Source: Turritopsis dohrnii
Lineage: Eukaryota; Cnidaria; Hydrozoa; Anthoathecata; Oceaniidae
NCBI GenBank assembly: GCA_027922465.2
Contig: BQMF02000046.1
Coordinates: 1,302,001 to 1,366,000 of the forward strand
DNA length: 64,000 nt
Reading direction: 5' to 3'
Positions 9,715 to 21,842 of this stretch are shown here, piece by piece. The notes below the pieces were generated by a model. The model was not told the DNA's origin. It did no database searches and saw only the letters and a list, made by a program, of their open reading frames with translations. The first letter of the stretch is position 1. Each line of letters opens with the position of its first letter. A program made the translations under genes and the position numbers.

Positions 9715-10959
9715 ATTTCGTGTAATTTGGAACGGCGGTTGTCGTTGTTGTTGTTTTTTTTCTGTTGTTTGCAAGGTAGAAGTATTATTTCTCTTGCTTG
9801 TAGTAGATGTGGCCGGAGCTGAAGTTGGGGAGCTGGTTGAAGTGTTGGTAGCTGTGTGGGAAAAATGAAAGTAAAAAAGACTGTGCTTGACAAAAAGATG
9901 TTCTGCTTATATGGTGAATGGATGATCCATAATGACCAGACTCCAATAAAATAATGAAACACCTAAGGAAATAGGACTTTAATGATTTTCTGGTAGTACC
10001 TGTCATGATGTCCTTTACGTGGTCACTATATCTCCGATGATCAATTTGATTGGCTTCATCCAATCCTGCATTCCAAATCATGAAACCACCAAATTTTTCT
10101 CATGATTTCGTTGTCTACATACATAAACATAACAAGATCTGTTCTCTTTCAAGTTAATGATTTCCAAGATTACATACAACAAAGTCGTCAATAGCACAGC
10201 TTACATGGAATATTCTGTTATAGAAATTGAGAATACTTACTTGGTATAATGACTGAATCTGCGGTATGGACATCTATGGCTAATATACCAACATAAATTT
10301 TCATGTTCCTGTTGCCTTTTGCTAACTGAATCCATTTTTGAAATGTTTCACTAAACTTCCCATTACTAGGATGGCAAAGCTTAGAAAAAAACGCACATAA
10401 AGAGCATCGACGATCCCTACATGTTTTTGTAACGTTGAATGCATTATTGCATCAGGATATATACAGTGAGGAGAGACGGTAATGACGTATTTTTTCAATT
10501 TATCCAATGACATGAGTCTGTGAATTTCTTGGGTAAAAATGGAGTAAAACTCATCATTTTTACCAGACCTGAAATCTAGATTTACTCCGTCTAAGATAGT
10601 AGAATAAAATCTTGGATTATCATTCTTAAGGAATTTTGTGAGTGTAATTGTTCTCTTACTTTCCAAACGGTCTTAGCGCTAAATATTGGTTGCCTCCCAG
10701 AAATAGATCCCATATTCTTCTTGTAAATGCCAAAATGCCCCTTGTATTATTGGATAAGGCATAATCGGAGGTAGGTCCACCAAGGAAAATTTGGACCAAC
10801 TTCTTGTTCTTCTGACAGGTCTCTATGCCCTCTTCAATAGCAGGTGGACAACGGAAAAGTTTAGGGTAATCTTTATTTAGCGCATATGCACAAAATTTCG
10901 ACGTTCTATCTTTTCCGTATTTTGTCCCCAGTATGCAACGATTTGATGTTGACGGCTTT
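9715..10959 (-). pseudogene. GH18 hevamine-type chitinase, catalytic residues lost
   Basis: Four exons can be proposed: 10959-10660, 10610-10241, 10098-10000 and 9851-9715, with GT-AG borders. The protein matches plant/fungal-type class III chitinase along its length: LVQIFLGG (beta-3), WDLFLGG, the active-site strand, ITVSPHCIYPD, KIYVGI and GGFMIWNAG. The catalytic DxxDxDxE strand reads DGVNLDFR, so the general acid Glu is Arg and the middle Asp is Asn; the following Tyr position is Phe. Exon 2 has a one-base frameshift in a seven-T run near 10395; the downstream frame continues the family pattern (CHPSNGKF). The last exon joins in phase and encodes a Ser/Thr/Pro-rich linker. An EGQNANAF/TDPRLPETV segment at about 11075-11160 (minus) may be a decayed first exon. 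It is either an inactive chitin-binding relative or a pseudogene. Confidence 0.7.
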
Positions 10960-11164
10960 CTATAATTAAATGAAACTTTAAACACATTTAAAGTCACCAG
11001 CTAATATTATATTTTCTGAGCATTAAATCTTCGTAGCCTTGTTGCATGAAACCACTGGTTTATTGACAGCGCATGCTCTTAAACTGTTTCAGGTAACCGA
11101 GGGTCTGTTACAAAAGCATTAGCATTTTGTCCTTCCGACAGGATAACTGTTTGTTTCAATATTT

Positions 11165-12824
11165 TTTGACCTGCATCCTTGTAGAAATCATGTTTTGGAA
11201 TTTTGTAAAGTCTATTCTAATGTATTTTCTAAAAACGTTTGCTTGATATTGCATCATAAACGTGCTGTTTTTATATAGCACTAAGTATCGATTTGTCCGT
11301 CCGACATAAAACAAGTATTTTTGTAACAGATAATATTTTCACATTTATTTTCCCTAATTCTGGACTTGAAATTTCACACGATTATTTTCCAGCCGATGGA
11401 AGCTATTTTAAGATATGGGGTGGCATAGAATGTGAAGTATTCGTTTGAATTTCTAAAAAAAATTATTGCCTTGAAAATAAGTGCAGCATGTCATTCAACA
11501 CTGAAAATAAATTTAGCATGTCATTCAACATTGAAAATAAATGTAGCATGTCATTAAACATTCTTTTACATTTAATAAAATTCGACTAAAATGGATCTAG
11601 TGATTCACCTTCTATCCTATTGAGATTAATAGAAATTGTTAAACTCGTTTTCCTATTACACGTTTTTTTTATAAGCAACACGTTCATAGATGAGTTTCTT
11701 AGTGACGTAATGTTTATAAACACCAGTGTTCTTTGCTCGATAATTACGGTAAATTGCAACATAGAATATCATTAATCAAGTCATTTTCCTGTGAGTATGG
11801 GCACGCAGCCTCGCAGGAAATAAAAATCTCTTTATACACTTCAAAATGTTGTCACTTTATTTGGTTCTCTGGAGTCCCCTTAAAGACAATCGACATTAGA
11901 AAGTTTCAATACACATTAGCACTTCCTATCTATTTTCATACATTGTATTTGATTTTTAGTATGTACAAGGTATAAAAGTGTAATTAACATTGGAAACTCG
12001 TCTATAAGCAACACTAGTAAATTTTCTCAAAAAGTTAAGCAACAGTACTACAAGGATCTTAAATAAATTAGCAACATGAAATTCTGAAATAATGCAACAC
12101 TAGCATAGCTACAGCACATTTCTTAAAATTGCCACACTAGGTGGTTTTACACTAGGCTGCAGTACTGTGTCCTACATTATGTACTTAAATACTTAAATTT
12201 ATAAAAAAACGTGTATTTGGAAATTTTAAACTCGTTTGTTTACGCCTAAACGGGATGTTGGTATCACACCTGCCAGATGTTCGGTTCCGATTTCAATTCA
12301 AGGTGACTAGAAAAACATTAACGAACGAAGAATCTGTTCATTCAATCGAAAAATATTAATTTACATACGGTTGGTATTGGCAAGTATTCCTAAAAAAAAT
12401 AACCACTGATTTTTCTTCATCATGGTAAAATACTTTCGAAGTCTTTCTTTTTTCTCAAACTAAATAAAATATTTTTAAGGTACAATTTTTAGTTAAGTAA
12501 ACACGAAATTATATAATTCCTTTGTTAGATACCTTGCATAATAGATAATTATGATAATTATGTCAGTAACAAGTTTAATCATTGCTTAAGGTTCTGTTTA
12601 GATTTCCTAAAATTATATCTTATAAATGTTGATCAGAGTTTGGAAATGATCCCTTCCCCATGAAATCATCCAAGAGTATAAAAACTGAAAAATAAATTGT
12701 TCGTACTTGTGTATCAATACCCTTTTCCAAAATTCTGTTTAAACAAAGAATCGTAGCCTAGTTTCTCATACCCTGTTCACACCAATAAAACCTCTTTATT
12801 TTAAACAAGTTTTATTGAAACTTG
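11165..12824. other. no gene seen; short 30-bp triplication inside
   Basis: No ORF has recognisable homology. At 11471-11560 a 30-bp unit (core AGCATGTCATT) occurs three times in tandem with few differences. The remainder is AT-rich unique-looking sequence. Confidence 0.5.
11471..11560. repeat. three 30-bp tandem copies
   Basis: The unit reads TTGAAAATAA, four to five variable bases, then AGCATGTCATTCAACA. Three consecutive copies differ at only a few positions. Confidence 0.85.
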
Positions 12825-15067
12825 TTATATATTTCCCCGTAGGACGAAATATATGTTAAAATCGGCAGTTTCCTTCTCCTTCTTCTTCTCCTTCTCCGTT
12901 CACTTTTATAGCCGCGGTTCGGTATTGAATTTTCGCCTAGCCGCCAAAGTAGATAAGAATAGAGGCTAGTCTACAGCACGCCATTTTTTTCAGTCAGTGC
13001 AGATGAGTGGAAGATTTTTGTTTTTTTTCTGCTAGCTCTTAAAATGATTCAATAGATGAAACGTTAAATGATGGAAATGAATCGTTTTAGTTCAGTGTTG
13101 TCTTAAAAAGCTTTGTAAAAACTTTTGAATGAACGTGTAAAACCAGAAAAAATTGATGTATCAATGCAATGATGTTTTGTTTTTGTTGATAACATTGTTA
13201 TATGATGATTGGTAATTAGTATGCTTCGAACAGCAAACCATTGAAGCTGTGGTTTCAGTGCAAAGGTGAAAATTCATTATCAATAGCCAGGCTGAAGATT
13301 TATTTTTATTTTACATCCTGATATATATAATGTAGAGCTCAACTGAACTGAAAGCACGATGTACCAGCCATAAAGCAAAGGAAACCCTTTTCATGTGGGG
13401 AGAACAACCAGTTCAACCAGTTTCAAAAAGTACATACAAAAATAGCTAGTAAAAACATGATGTCGTATATGCAACAAGAAGTACAGAAAACCTATTACGT
13501 ATAATATTTTAAAACGTATTATATAGTCATTTAATCCAACAACGGAAACATAGTTTACTATGGATGAATTCCATGATCACGTATACTGTTTTGATACTGT
13601 ATATCATATTTTATTTTGCAAAATTTAATATATGTACTGTCAATTTTCCTGTACGAACAACGAACGTAATTCAAAACACAACACAAATGACAGTCTGTAA
13701 TTTTAATCAAGACGGAGCACGAACTTCTACTTTCAGCTATGTAGTGATTTGGTTATGGATATATATACCACCAAAGTTTTTTTTTCCATTTGGGATTTAT
13801 ATATGAAGGTCATTTTTACCACAAAATAAACACAAAATAAATATTTCTGTTATTCTGAATATATACTTGAATTTAGTTTTATAAATTGCCACTTTAAGAG
13901 TTTGAAATTTTTAGCTGTTTGAAGTCGCCATTCTGTTTACATGAGAAATTTCGATACGGTCTTGGAGAGTTTTGTCGAGTAAAAATCGAAACAATAGATT
14001 TACTTGTTTCTAGTATACGAGTGCGTTTTTACACGAGAGCTATACTTAACTCTCACCGGTTTGAGATTTCAATACGGGTAGAAATATTTTCTATGCACGA
14101 TGGAATAAATTTAGCACATTCTATATTTTTATTTCATGTGTCGTCAGCAAAATTTAATTAACATGCACATGCTTGTTAACACATTTTATGATAAAACAAT
14201 GAAATGTGAAAACTTTCACACCTTTCCAAGCTGTATCGAAATTTCAAACCTACTTCTTAAGTAGGTTTGAAATCATCACGGGTAAAATTTCAGTACGGCC
14301 GTTATCATGTAAACATCGCTAAAGGTTTGACCAGGAACCGTAGTGAAATAATTACCCATATCGAAACTCGTAACAGGAGGATTGAAATTTCAAACCGGTT
14401 TGAGTTCACTAAGGCTCTCATGTAAACGCACTCTATAAGGCCATCTTTTTTAAAAAAATAACTATTCTGTCCTAATTTGAAATGTTACACGTAATATTTG
14501 TTAGTAGAGATTTTGATTACTTTTGATAGTTATTTGCTTATGCCTACCCCAAAGTAAACTGTGGTATCAAAACTAGGTTTAACAATTTTCTTTTCTTCTT
14601 TTGTACAGAAAACCTGTATATATACAAATTTGATTGTATGATGTTGTAAGATAGTTTTATTTGAGTTACAAATAGGAAACTTGTCAAGCTTCTGCAACAA
14701 TAAAAGATCATACATCTTATATTAAGATGAAATTGTCTTACACATTGATGAGTTTTTTGATATGCAGTTGTTTAAGGGAAAATATTAGTCGCATTTAGGT
14801 CTTTTCATTTTTAGCTACGTGTCCATAGTAACTTCTCAGTCACTTTTTAACTCCTCAGCAAAAAATTTTAAGAAAAGCCTTATCATTGGACCGTGAACAA
14901 TTTCATTTCATAATAACTTCAAAGTAAGTTTTTGTGGCATTAAATTCAACCTGAGTATCAGGTCGATGGTAGTTATACTGTAATTATTTAACGATACATT
15001 TTTCTCATGGTTATCAATGTACACACAATAATTGGTAAAATGTTTGCAACTTTGGGGAAATATATAA
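12825..15067. repeat. dispersed TIR repeat, copy 1
   Basis: This copy shares long stretches with 34981-36654 (copy 2) and with the two pieces around 28530-28675 and 31093-31411 (copy 3). The ends are inverted: TTATATATTTCCCC on the left and GGGGAAATATATAA on the right, suggesting a non-autonomous DNA transposon. Copies 1 and 2 share GGCAGTTTCCTTC and ACATGATGTCGTATAT blocks; all three share TAGTAACTTCTCAGTCAC-type blocks near the right end. No intact ORF. It is interrupted by a MITE at 14019-14433 that copies 2 and 3 lack. Confidence 0.7.
14019..14433. mobile_element. foldback MITE, GAGTGCGTTT ends
   Basis: The terminal inverted repeats are GAGTGCGTTTTTACACGAGAGC-like; the right end is the reverse complement of GAGTGCGTTTACATGAGAGC. 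Inside is a second perfect palindrome (CAAACCTACTTCTTAAGTAGGTTTG, 14249-14273). The flanks show TATA on both sides, possibly the target duplication. It lies within copy 1 of the dispersed repeat and is absent at that point in copy 2. Confidence 0.7.
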
Positions 15068-17929
15068 TCGCATTTTTGCGAATCTTGTTTTGATTTAAAT
15101 CCAGTTTTACGTACATACCAGTTTCGTAGTGAAAAAGATTCTCAAATTTTAGAACGTGCCACAACTAACCGTTTAATATGGATGAAATCACGAATTCAGA
15201 GTTTTTGGAGAGAGGATGTGGCAAAATATTAGACAGACGAAAATTGGTTGTCCAACCTTAGGATGAACAAAAACGTTTCTAACTACATATGTGATCAAGT
15301 GAGGGAATATGTATAAAAAGAAAATATTAAATTTTCTTCGTATCCATTTGCTTTAAAAAAACGTAGCTATTTCGCACCATATTGCGTTCTTTCTGGTGCA
15401 TGATGCACTGCACGAAATTAAATGTTTTCACATTTTCTAATGCACGAAAACATTATCTTATCAGTTTCCATAAATGTAAAAACATGATGTTTTTGATCAT
15501 ATTCCCAAATCAATTAATGAAAACTTCATGTGTTAAAATTTCGGACAAAGAGTTTTGAAAACATCATATTTTCTTATTAAGGAAGTGTTAAAATGTGATG
15601 TTTTCGGTTTTCAGAAATTATGGAAACATTTATAGTTTTCAGTACTCGAAGAATTGTGGGGCTTTCTGGAAGACTGAAAGTGTGTTTTTCCAAAACAATT
15701 TTCATTATTAGTAAAAGTGAGTGATGAAAACATTATTGTTTTTTTCTCGACTTTCTTTTCTATGCTGTAAATCCGTCTTTTTGGGAATTCTTTATCTACG
15801 CGGAAAAAGTACCTCCGTAAATTGAAAAATAACCCTGAATTTTTAATTTCCTTGAAGATTTTGGGAACGTTACTATTCGCAATGCTCTTTTGTAATACTT
15901 GGTATGAAAATTCGTGGGATGGTTTACCACTTCTCCGCTTGCTCCCCTTGTAGCCAATATTTTCATCGGTTATTTTAAAAAAACGTTGATTGCTGATTAT
16001 ACTAAGAAAGCTATACTATATTTAAAATAAATTCACTTGTAAAAAAGAATTGTATTTCATGCTCCGTTTAGTTTTCAATCATTTAAGATATCCAGTTTAT
16101 CTTCAGAAAGCATATAATTCCTAATCATCTAAAATGAAAGGTTCTCTACAAGTTTGCTTATTATGTGCACATATCAGAAAGGATAAGAACTCTTCTATGT
16201 ATAAACATCTACATGGGAAGGGAGAGTGCTTTACAAACCCTAACTTTCTTTTTCTATTTTAGATACTATGCTTTTTTGTGCGCCTGCGCAGTTGTATGTG
16301 TTTTCTGTTTTCTTTGTTTTATTTTAATTTTTCCTTTCTCCGTGTTTGTCATGTTATGAGCCGAAATGTTTTATTGTTTCTGTAATTATAATGTTTACAC
16401 TTACATTGAATATTTTATAACACTTTCTCTAATTAAATTATTTCTAACACATTTAACCTTAGTATATTAACTTTGATATAAATATGGCTATTATTAATTA
16501 AGTTCATGTGTAAATGCATATGATCCAGCTTGTATCTTTTATTGTATACTGGAGATGACGAAAGAATTGTAGAAACATTTTTATAAAGAAAGTCGTATAG
16601 TTTTTGAAAAATTATTATTCAGCTTGTCCTTATTATTCTACTTTTGCTTCTTTAGATGTATATATTAAATGAAAATTTCAATGAAAAATCTTTTACTTTT
16701 CTATAAGATAATTGCTTGACACACCAAAGTTTGTAAAATGGTATGGTTGGGTAAATAGAAACTACTTGTCCAAATGTCGAAGTTTCAAAATTTGTAATAC
16801 TTTTTAAGGTACTAATGCACATAAAAAAGAAGAAAATGAAGATGAAGAAGGAAAGAATTCCAAATTTCATAGTTTTTAATGTCACTTCACGAGGAAAAGA
16901 ACACGTGAGTTATGATTTTATATTAGAAGTTAGAATTTAAAAATGCATGAAATGTTGACACTTTACGTACTACAACTAAGAACTTATAATGATCAGCTTT
17001 GGTTTTTGACTTAAAAAGCACACAGGAAAAGGAAAACAATCTTGAGCAACTCATGAAATGGATGAACAATAGAAGATGTATTGGAAGCAATGTATGATTC
17101 GAGACCTATTTCCATCGCAAAAATGAACACGTTAATGAAAATGAAAAAGTGTTTTGTCATTCGGTCACTAAAAAGGCGTTTCAAAAAATTATTGAAAATT
17201 GGAAAAGTTAGACAAGTTGCACAAAGAAAAGGTTTTATCGTTAAAAATGTCGCATACTTCCTCGCAAATGTGGAGATATGAATGAATCGTCGGCAAAGAA
17301 GTTTAGCAACTTCGTTGTTACACAGACTTCTTTTTGAATCAATTGCAATTAATTCAAAATTAATGACACTGAAACTTTTAAACGACATATTAATTGAACT
17401 GTTATAAGCCATAACTTGTGGAAATTTATAGCACCTATTTATTTTCTTATGGATTGTTTTACAGAATTTTATACAGGTTTGATATGTAAATAGGTAATAT
17501 TAAATTATAACTACCTATTTGCATGTAAATGCTTATGGGAAAAAGCGGGAAAATTAATCTTTAACATATTTGTATATTTTGTTACAAGCTTCCTCCCAAC
17601 CTGTATAAAGTAATAGGCATGTTGTCTTTCTGAAGTATCAAGTTGAATATTTTTTCGAGAACAGACGTTTGTGTAAAATTTAAACAGCGATTACTTTAGA
17701 AATATTAACCCCATTAGGACTAAGATTTTGAGGCTCTTAGGAACTAGGGGGCCATTAGCTCCACCCCCTCCATAAAATTTGAACGACTCAATAACTTTTG
17801 TTGAAATTTGGACAAGTCGGACCTTGATCTATTGTGTACATTTTGATCTAATTTTTATGAACAGGTGGTCTATTGTTCTATTGTTATGACGTCATTAGAA
17901 ACATTTTGTATGCAAATATTAAATTTACT
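15068..17929. other. no gene seen
   Basis: Only short ORFs without recognisable domains. A 133-codon minus ORF (17011-17412) and a 66-codon plus ORF (17081-17281) overlap each other; neither has similarity I recognise. Around 15420-15740 GAAAACATNATGTTTTC-like half-palindromes recur, probably an old repeat. Confidence 0.4.
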
Positions 17930-18820
17930 TGTAACCTGGGTAAAAATTTCTACCACATCTAACTTCGAAAATGATGTACGCAAATCCTGTGACGAAAATT
18001 TGAATCACCTAGAGATACAATGCAATGATTCCCCCGTGAGGATAAAAAACGTGCACGTGCTACTATATTACAGTGTGTATCAAAATGTCTTATCCACCAA
18101 CTTTCAAGGCGTATATCTCATTATATGTCTGATAAAATATTGTGAATTTTATATCACAAGAAAGAGCTTTTCATGCTCTATCCAATAATATAAAATGTTT
18201 GCCAAAATATTTGTTCTTCGAAAAGATATTGAAAAAAAACCCAACGATTTGGTTCATTAAATTCTTAAAAGTCAATTAACTCTTTTTCAATGAAGGTCAT
18301 TTGTAAACACAATAAAAAAATTAAAAAGCATCACACAGTAAAAAATTTTTATTTGAAATTTTTAAGATTAATTGTTATGGGAAATTAATACGCAAAGCTA
18401 TACTTAAAAGTTTCTAAAGGTTCATCGGCACAACAAAAGAAAATTACACCATTAAAAAGTCATTAGCATGTCAGTTAATTGACTTTTAAGAATTTAATGA
18501 GCCAAATCGTTGAGTTTTTTTTCAATATCTTTTCGAAGAACAAATATTTTGGTAACCATTTTATATTAACGGATAGAGCATGAAAAGCTCTTTCTTGTGA
18601 TATAAAATTCACAATATTTTATCAGACATGTAATGAAATATACGCCTTGAAAGTTGGTGGATAAGACATTTTGATACACACTGTATAATCGTAAAAAAGC
18701 GCATGGTCTCACGAAGAATATGACCACGATTAAAAAGATTTTGACCGTAAAATTCAACAAAAGATATCTCTGTCTGAAATAAAAGTGTGACACACACTCA
18801 CTATTATATATAAGATTAGC
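17930..18820. repeat. dispersed repeat carrying a mariner-like insertion
   Basis: The left part (GTAACCTGGGTAAAAATTTC to about 18068) and right part (about 18686-18820, ending in GTGTGACACACACTC) match, in reverse orientation, the contiguous sequence at about 47400-47690. The 47.4-kb copy lacks the 613-bp insert, so it serves as the empty site. A third, more diverged piece lies near 44950-45010. Confidence 0.75.
18071..18683. mobile_element. mariner-like foldback MITE with TA duplication
   Basis: Long inverted arms of roughly 220 bases start CAGTGTGTATCAAAATGTCT on the left and are mirrored at the right end. TA flanks both ends (18069-18070 and 18684-18685), the Tc1/mariner target signature. 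The arms separate a spacer of about 175 bp; no transposase is encoded. The TIR start CAGTGTGTATCAAAATG fits mariner-type MITEs. Confidence 0.85.
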
Positions 18821-19894
18821 GATATTGGTGAAGGTTTTTCAGTTGATGAAATATATAGGTTCACAAGTAAATAACTTGCATAAAGCATGTCAGCATGAAA
18901 ATACGCTTCCAATGACGTATCACATGACTTACCTTGAATAGAAAAAAGGCTATTGTTTTGGTACTACCAGTTTTAAACAATGGCCCAAATGCTGAAGATG
19001 AGCAAAATTTTTTTCATAAATGTTTATACTAAAATTTTCCAAAGAGAAAGTTAGGAAAAGTCACAAAGTTTCAGAACGATACCTCTAATATTAAAAAAAA
19101 TGTTTTACTTCTGTATGAACGGGTAACATATAAAACATATAAAACTTAAAGTACGTTTCAAATGAACTTGCACAGTTTTTATAAATGCTTGGAAAATTTG
19201 AAGGTTATGAGATATTTTAACAATTCTTTTTGCGCTGTGGCAAGCTTAAAAAGCACTTTTTCATGATATAAAGAATTTGGAGGAATAATGAAAATGGAAG
19301 AAGAAAACCGAGGATGAAGAAAACGAGCTTTTTATAGAAAAGAGCAAAACAGCTCAATTTGTGAGACAAACTTCAATCTTTGATCGTTCAAAAGGCGAAA
19401 TAATTTTTCAAAAATAGATCGCAAGATATAATCCTTTAAAGACACTTAGATTGCTTATTTTAACATATTCACTCTGTTATGATTTCATTAATATTCCGGG
19501 GGTAAGCAATGATCTTTCCACTATACGGCTCTATTCAACAGAATAATTACGCAATTCAACTTCCCGTGCATAAGTCATAAATTTTTATATTAATCCCAAA
19601 GGGATGCTGTTACAGTACGCCGAGAGACAATGAATGCAATAACATATAGAAAAATAAATGCTCACGTAGTCATTAAATTTAGCGTATTCCTAATTATATT
19701 AAATGTTAATTACCTTTGCAGTTGCAAAATTTATCACACCCGGTTTTCATCAAATCCTTACAAGTTTGTAAACACGAAAAACATACGACCTAAGTGACTT
19801 TAAAGGATTATATCGTACTTGAGTTATTTTAAATTTTAAACTGGTTTTAATTTTGGTGTGAACAGGATATTAGTATATCCATTTATTGTATACG
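18821..19894. other. no gene seen
   Basis: AT-rich sequence without recognisable coding or repeat structure, apart from short direct repeats such as ACATATAAAACATATAAAAC near 19130. Confidence 0.4.
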
Positions 19895-21345
19895 TATACA
19901 TATTGTGAAGACTTCATGGTAGTCAACAACGCTTTTTTGTGAGTATCCATGTGCAGCTAAACGAGCTTTACATCGTTGGATTTATCCATCATCTCTATTA
20001 TGTTTAAAGACCCATTTACTTCCAACAAGATTTTCATCAGGAAGTAAGTTTAAGTTTAAGTGGGTCAATTTCACTTTGCATTGCCTCTTCCATAGCTTTA
20101 AGTTGCCACCGGTCATAACTTCTTCTAAGGTTGACGGCTCCTCAGTGTAGACAGTTGCCACCGATGCAGTGCCAACTAGATCCCACCAGTCACCTGTCAA
20201 GACGTTCATTCTATCGTGGGCCTTCTTGCTCTTTGTGGCCTTGCATCTTCGATAATAGTCAGTGGATTTTCTCCAATGTGATTTTCTGGTTGCTGCTGTT
20301 CGTCATCATTGTCTCTAGTATCATCGTTCTCAGCGTCTCCAAACAAACCAGTAAAAAATTCATAGTCCATACGGTCCGATTTCTCGATATCGAATTTGTT
20401 TTCTGCGAAAATCACGTCACGACTTCGTAACATTTGTTTTGTGTCAGGATTATACAGTTTTCATCCGTTAATCCCGTTTTCGTTTTTAGGGTATGCAACA
20501 AACACACATGCAATCGCCTTTTTCTGAAGCTTCCATTTCCGTTTAGCATCTGGAATGTGTACGTACGCTTTGCAGCCAAACACCTTCAGGCTAGTAGCAT
20601 CAGGTTTCTTGCCATGCCAGTGTTCATAAGGTGTCACGTTCTTTAAAATTGCAGTTGAACCTTGGTTTCGTACATAAGTGTAGAAACAGCGTGAGGCTAA
20701 AACTTGAATGGCTTGTCAGCATGATGCAGCTTGAATGTGCAGTTTTCAATAGATTGCGGTTTATGCGTTTAGCAACTCAGTTCTGTTGAGGTGAGTAAGG
20801 AATGGTTGGTTCGTGTTGAATGCCCCGGCTGTTGCAGGAAGTCTTTCGATATGTATTCACCGTCGTTGTCAGAACGTAAGTGCTTGACTGTAAGACTAGT
20901 TTGGTTTCCACGAGGTTAACATATTCTCTGAATCTTTGAAGCACTTTGGACTTTTGCTTTATCACATAAAAAGTAATATACTTTGAGAAATCGTCCATGA
21001 AGTCACAAAGTGTCTGTAACCTTCCACTGAAGAAACATCCATTAGTCAGCAAACATCATTGTGAATTAGTTCAAGTAGTTCTAAAGTAGTACTTTCTGAT
21101 TTCTTTAGAAGCGGTTGACAGTGTTGTTTTCCTATAGCGCATCCGTCGCAGTTTCGATTAGCAACATCCTTCTTATCGATGTCCAGACCATTCACCATCA
21201 CCTTTTTATGTAACAGTCGTAAATTATCTTATCCCAAATAACTGTTATTTTGGTGTCATAATTCAATTGGTTCCTGATTGTTCGCTTTTCTAATGCAGAC
21301 ATTTTCGTCAGGATTGATTGTGTTTAGTTTGTAGAGCTTACCATT
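19895..21345 (-). pseudogene. decayed Ty1/copia retrotransposon pol fragment
   Basis: Reading the minus strand, pieces in several frames follow copia pol order. First is a GAG-preintegrase zinc knuckle piece (CDGCAIGKQHCQP, about 21120-21160). Then come integrase core pieces (FMDDFSKYITFYVIKQKSKV and IPYSPQQN, about 20777-21010), the integrase-RT linker with SRDVIFAENKF, and the RT start (LLPDENLVGSKWVFKHNRDDG). It ends with HGYSQKSVVDYHEVF. Multiple stops and frameshifts break it. LTRs, gag, the rest of RT and RNase H are not seen. Confidence 0.8.
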
Positions 21346-21842
21346 GCTAATGCCCGATAGTGTAGTGTTTCTGGTCAATACAGTCGCCTCTCCATATCTG
21401 GAACTCTCTCAGAGGACCGAGAGAAAAGTTTGAGATATCGAGAGTCCGAGATATCAAGAAAGAGGTAGGAAGAAGTTTGGTGCCAGTTTCTTCTAGCAAG
21501 GTCAATAATTTGTTTTTATTCTTAACATTTTTATTCTTCACATTTTTTTATTCGAATTAATGTCAGTAAACCTGAAACATGAAACTCAGAGTACTGTAAA
21601 CATGAAGTAATTTTATATCCTAGTTTACCGATATACAGCTCCTGTTTATTATTAATGGCTGAGCACTGTTTTGAAGTAGCGACAAACTTCATAGTTGTAT
21701 ATTCGAATTAATAAAATATTGTCAAAATGTGCAAACAGAAAAATGCGGCTGAAAGAAACGAAATCGACAAACACTTCTACTAGTTCATTTAAAAAATTAC
21801 TTTCTAGCTGTTTCGTTGCTTACGTTCCTTCACCCACACTCA

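Noticed and set aside
17011..17412. 133-codon minus ORF with hydrophobic stretches
   Set aside because: No recognisable domain, no plausible promoter or splice context, and an overlapping plus-strand ORF in AT-rich DNA.
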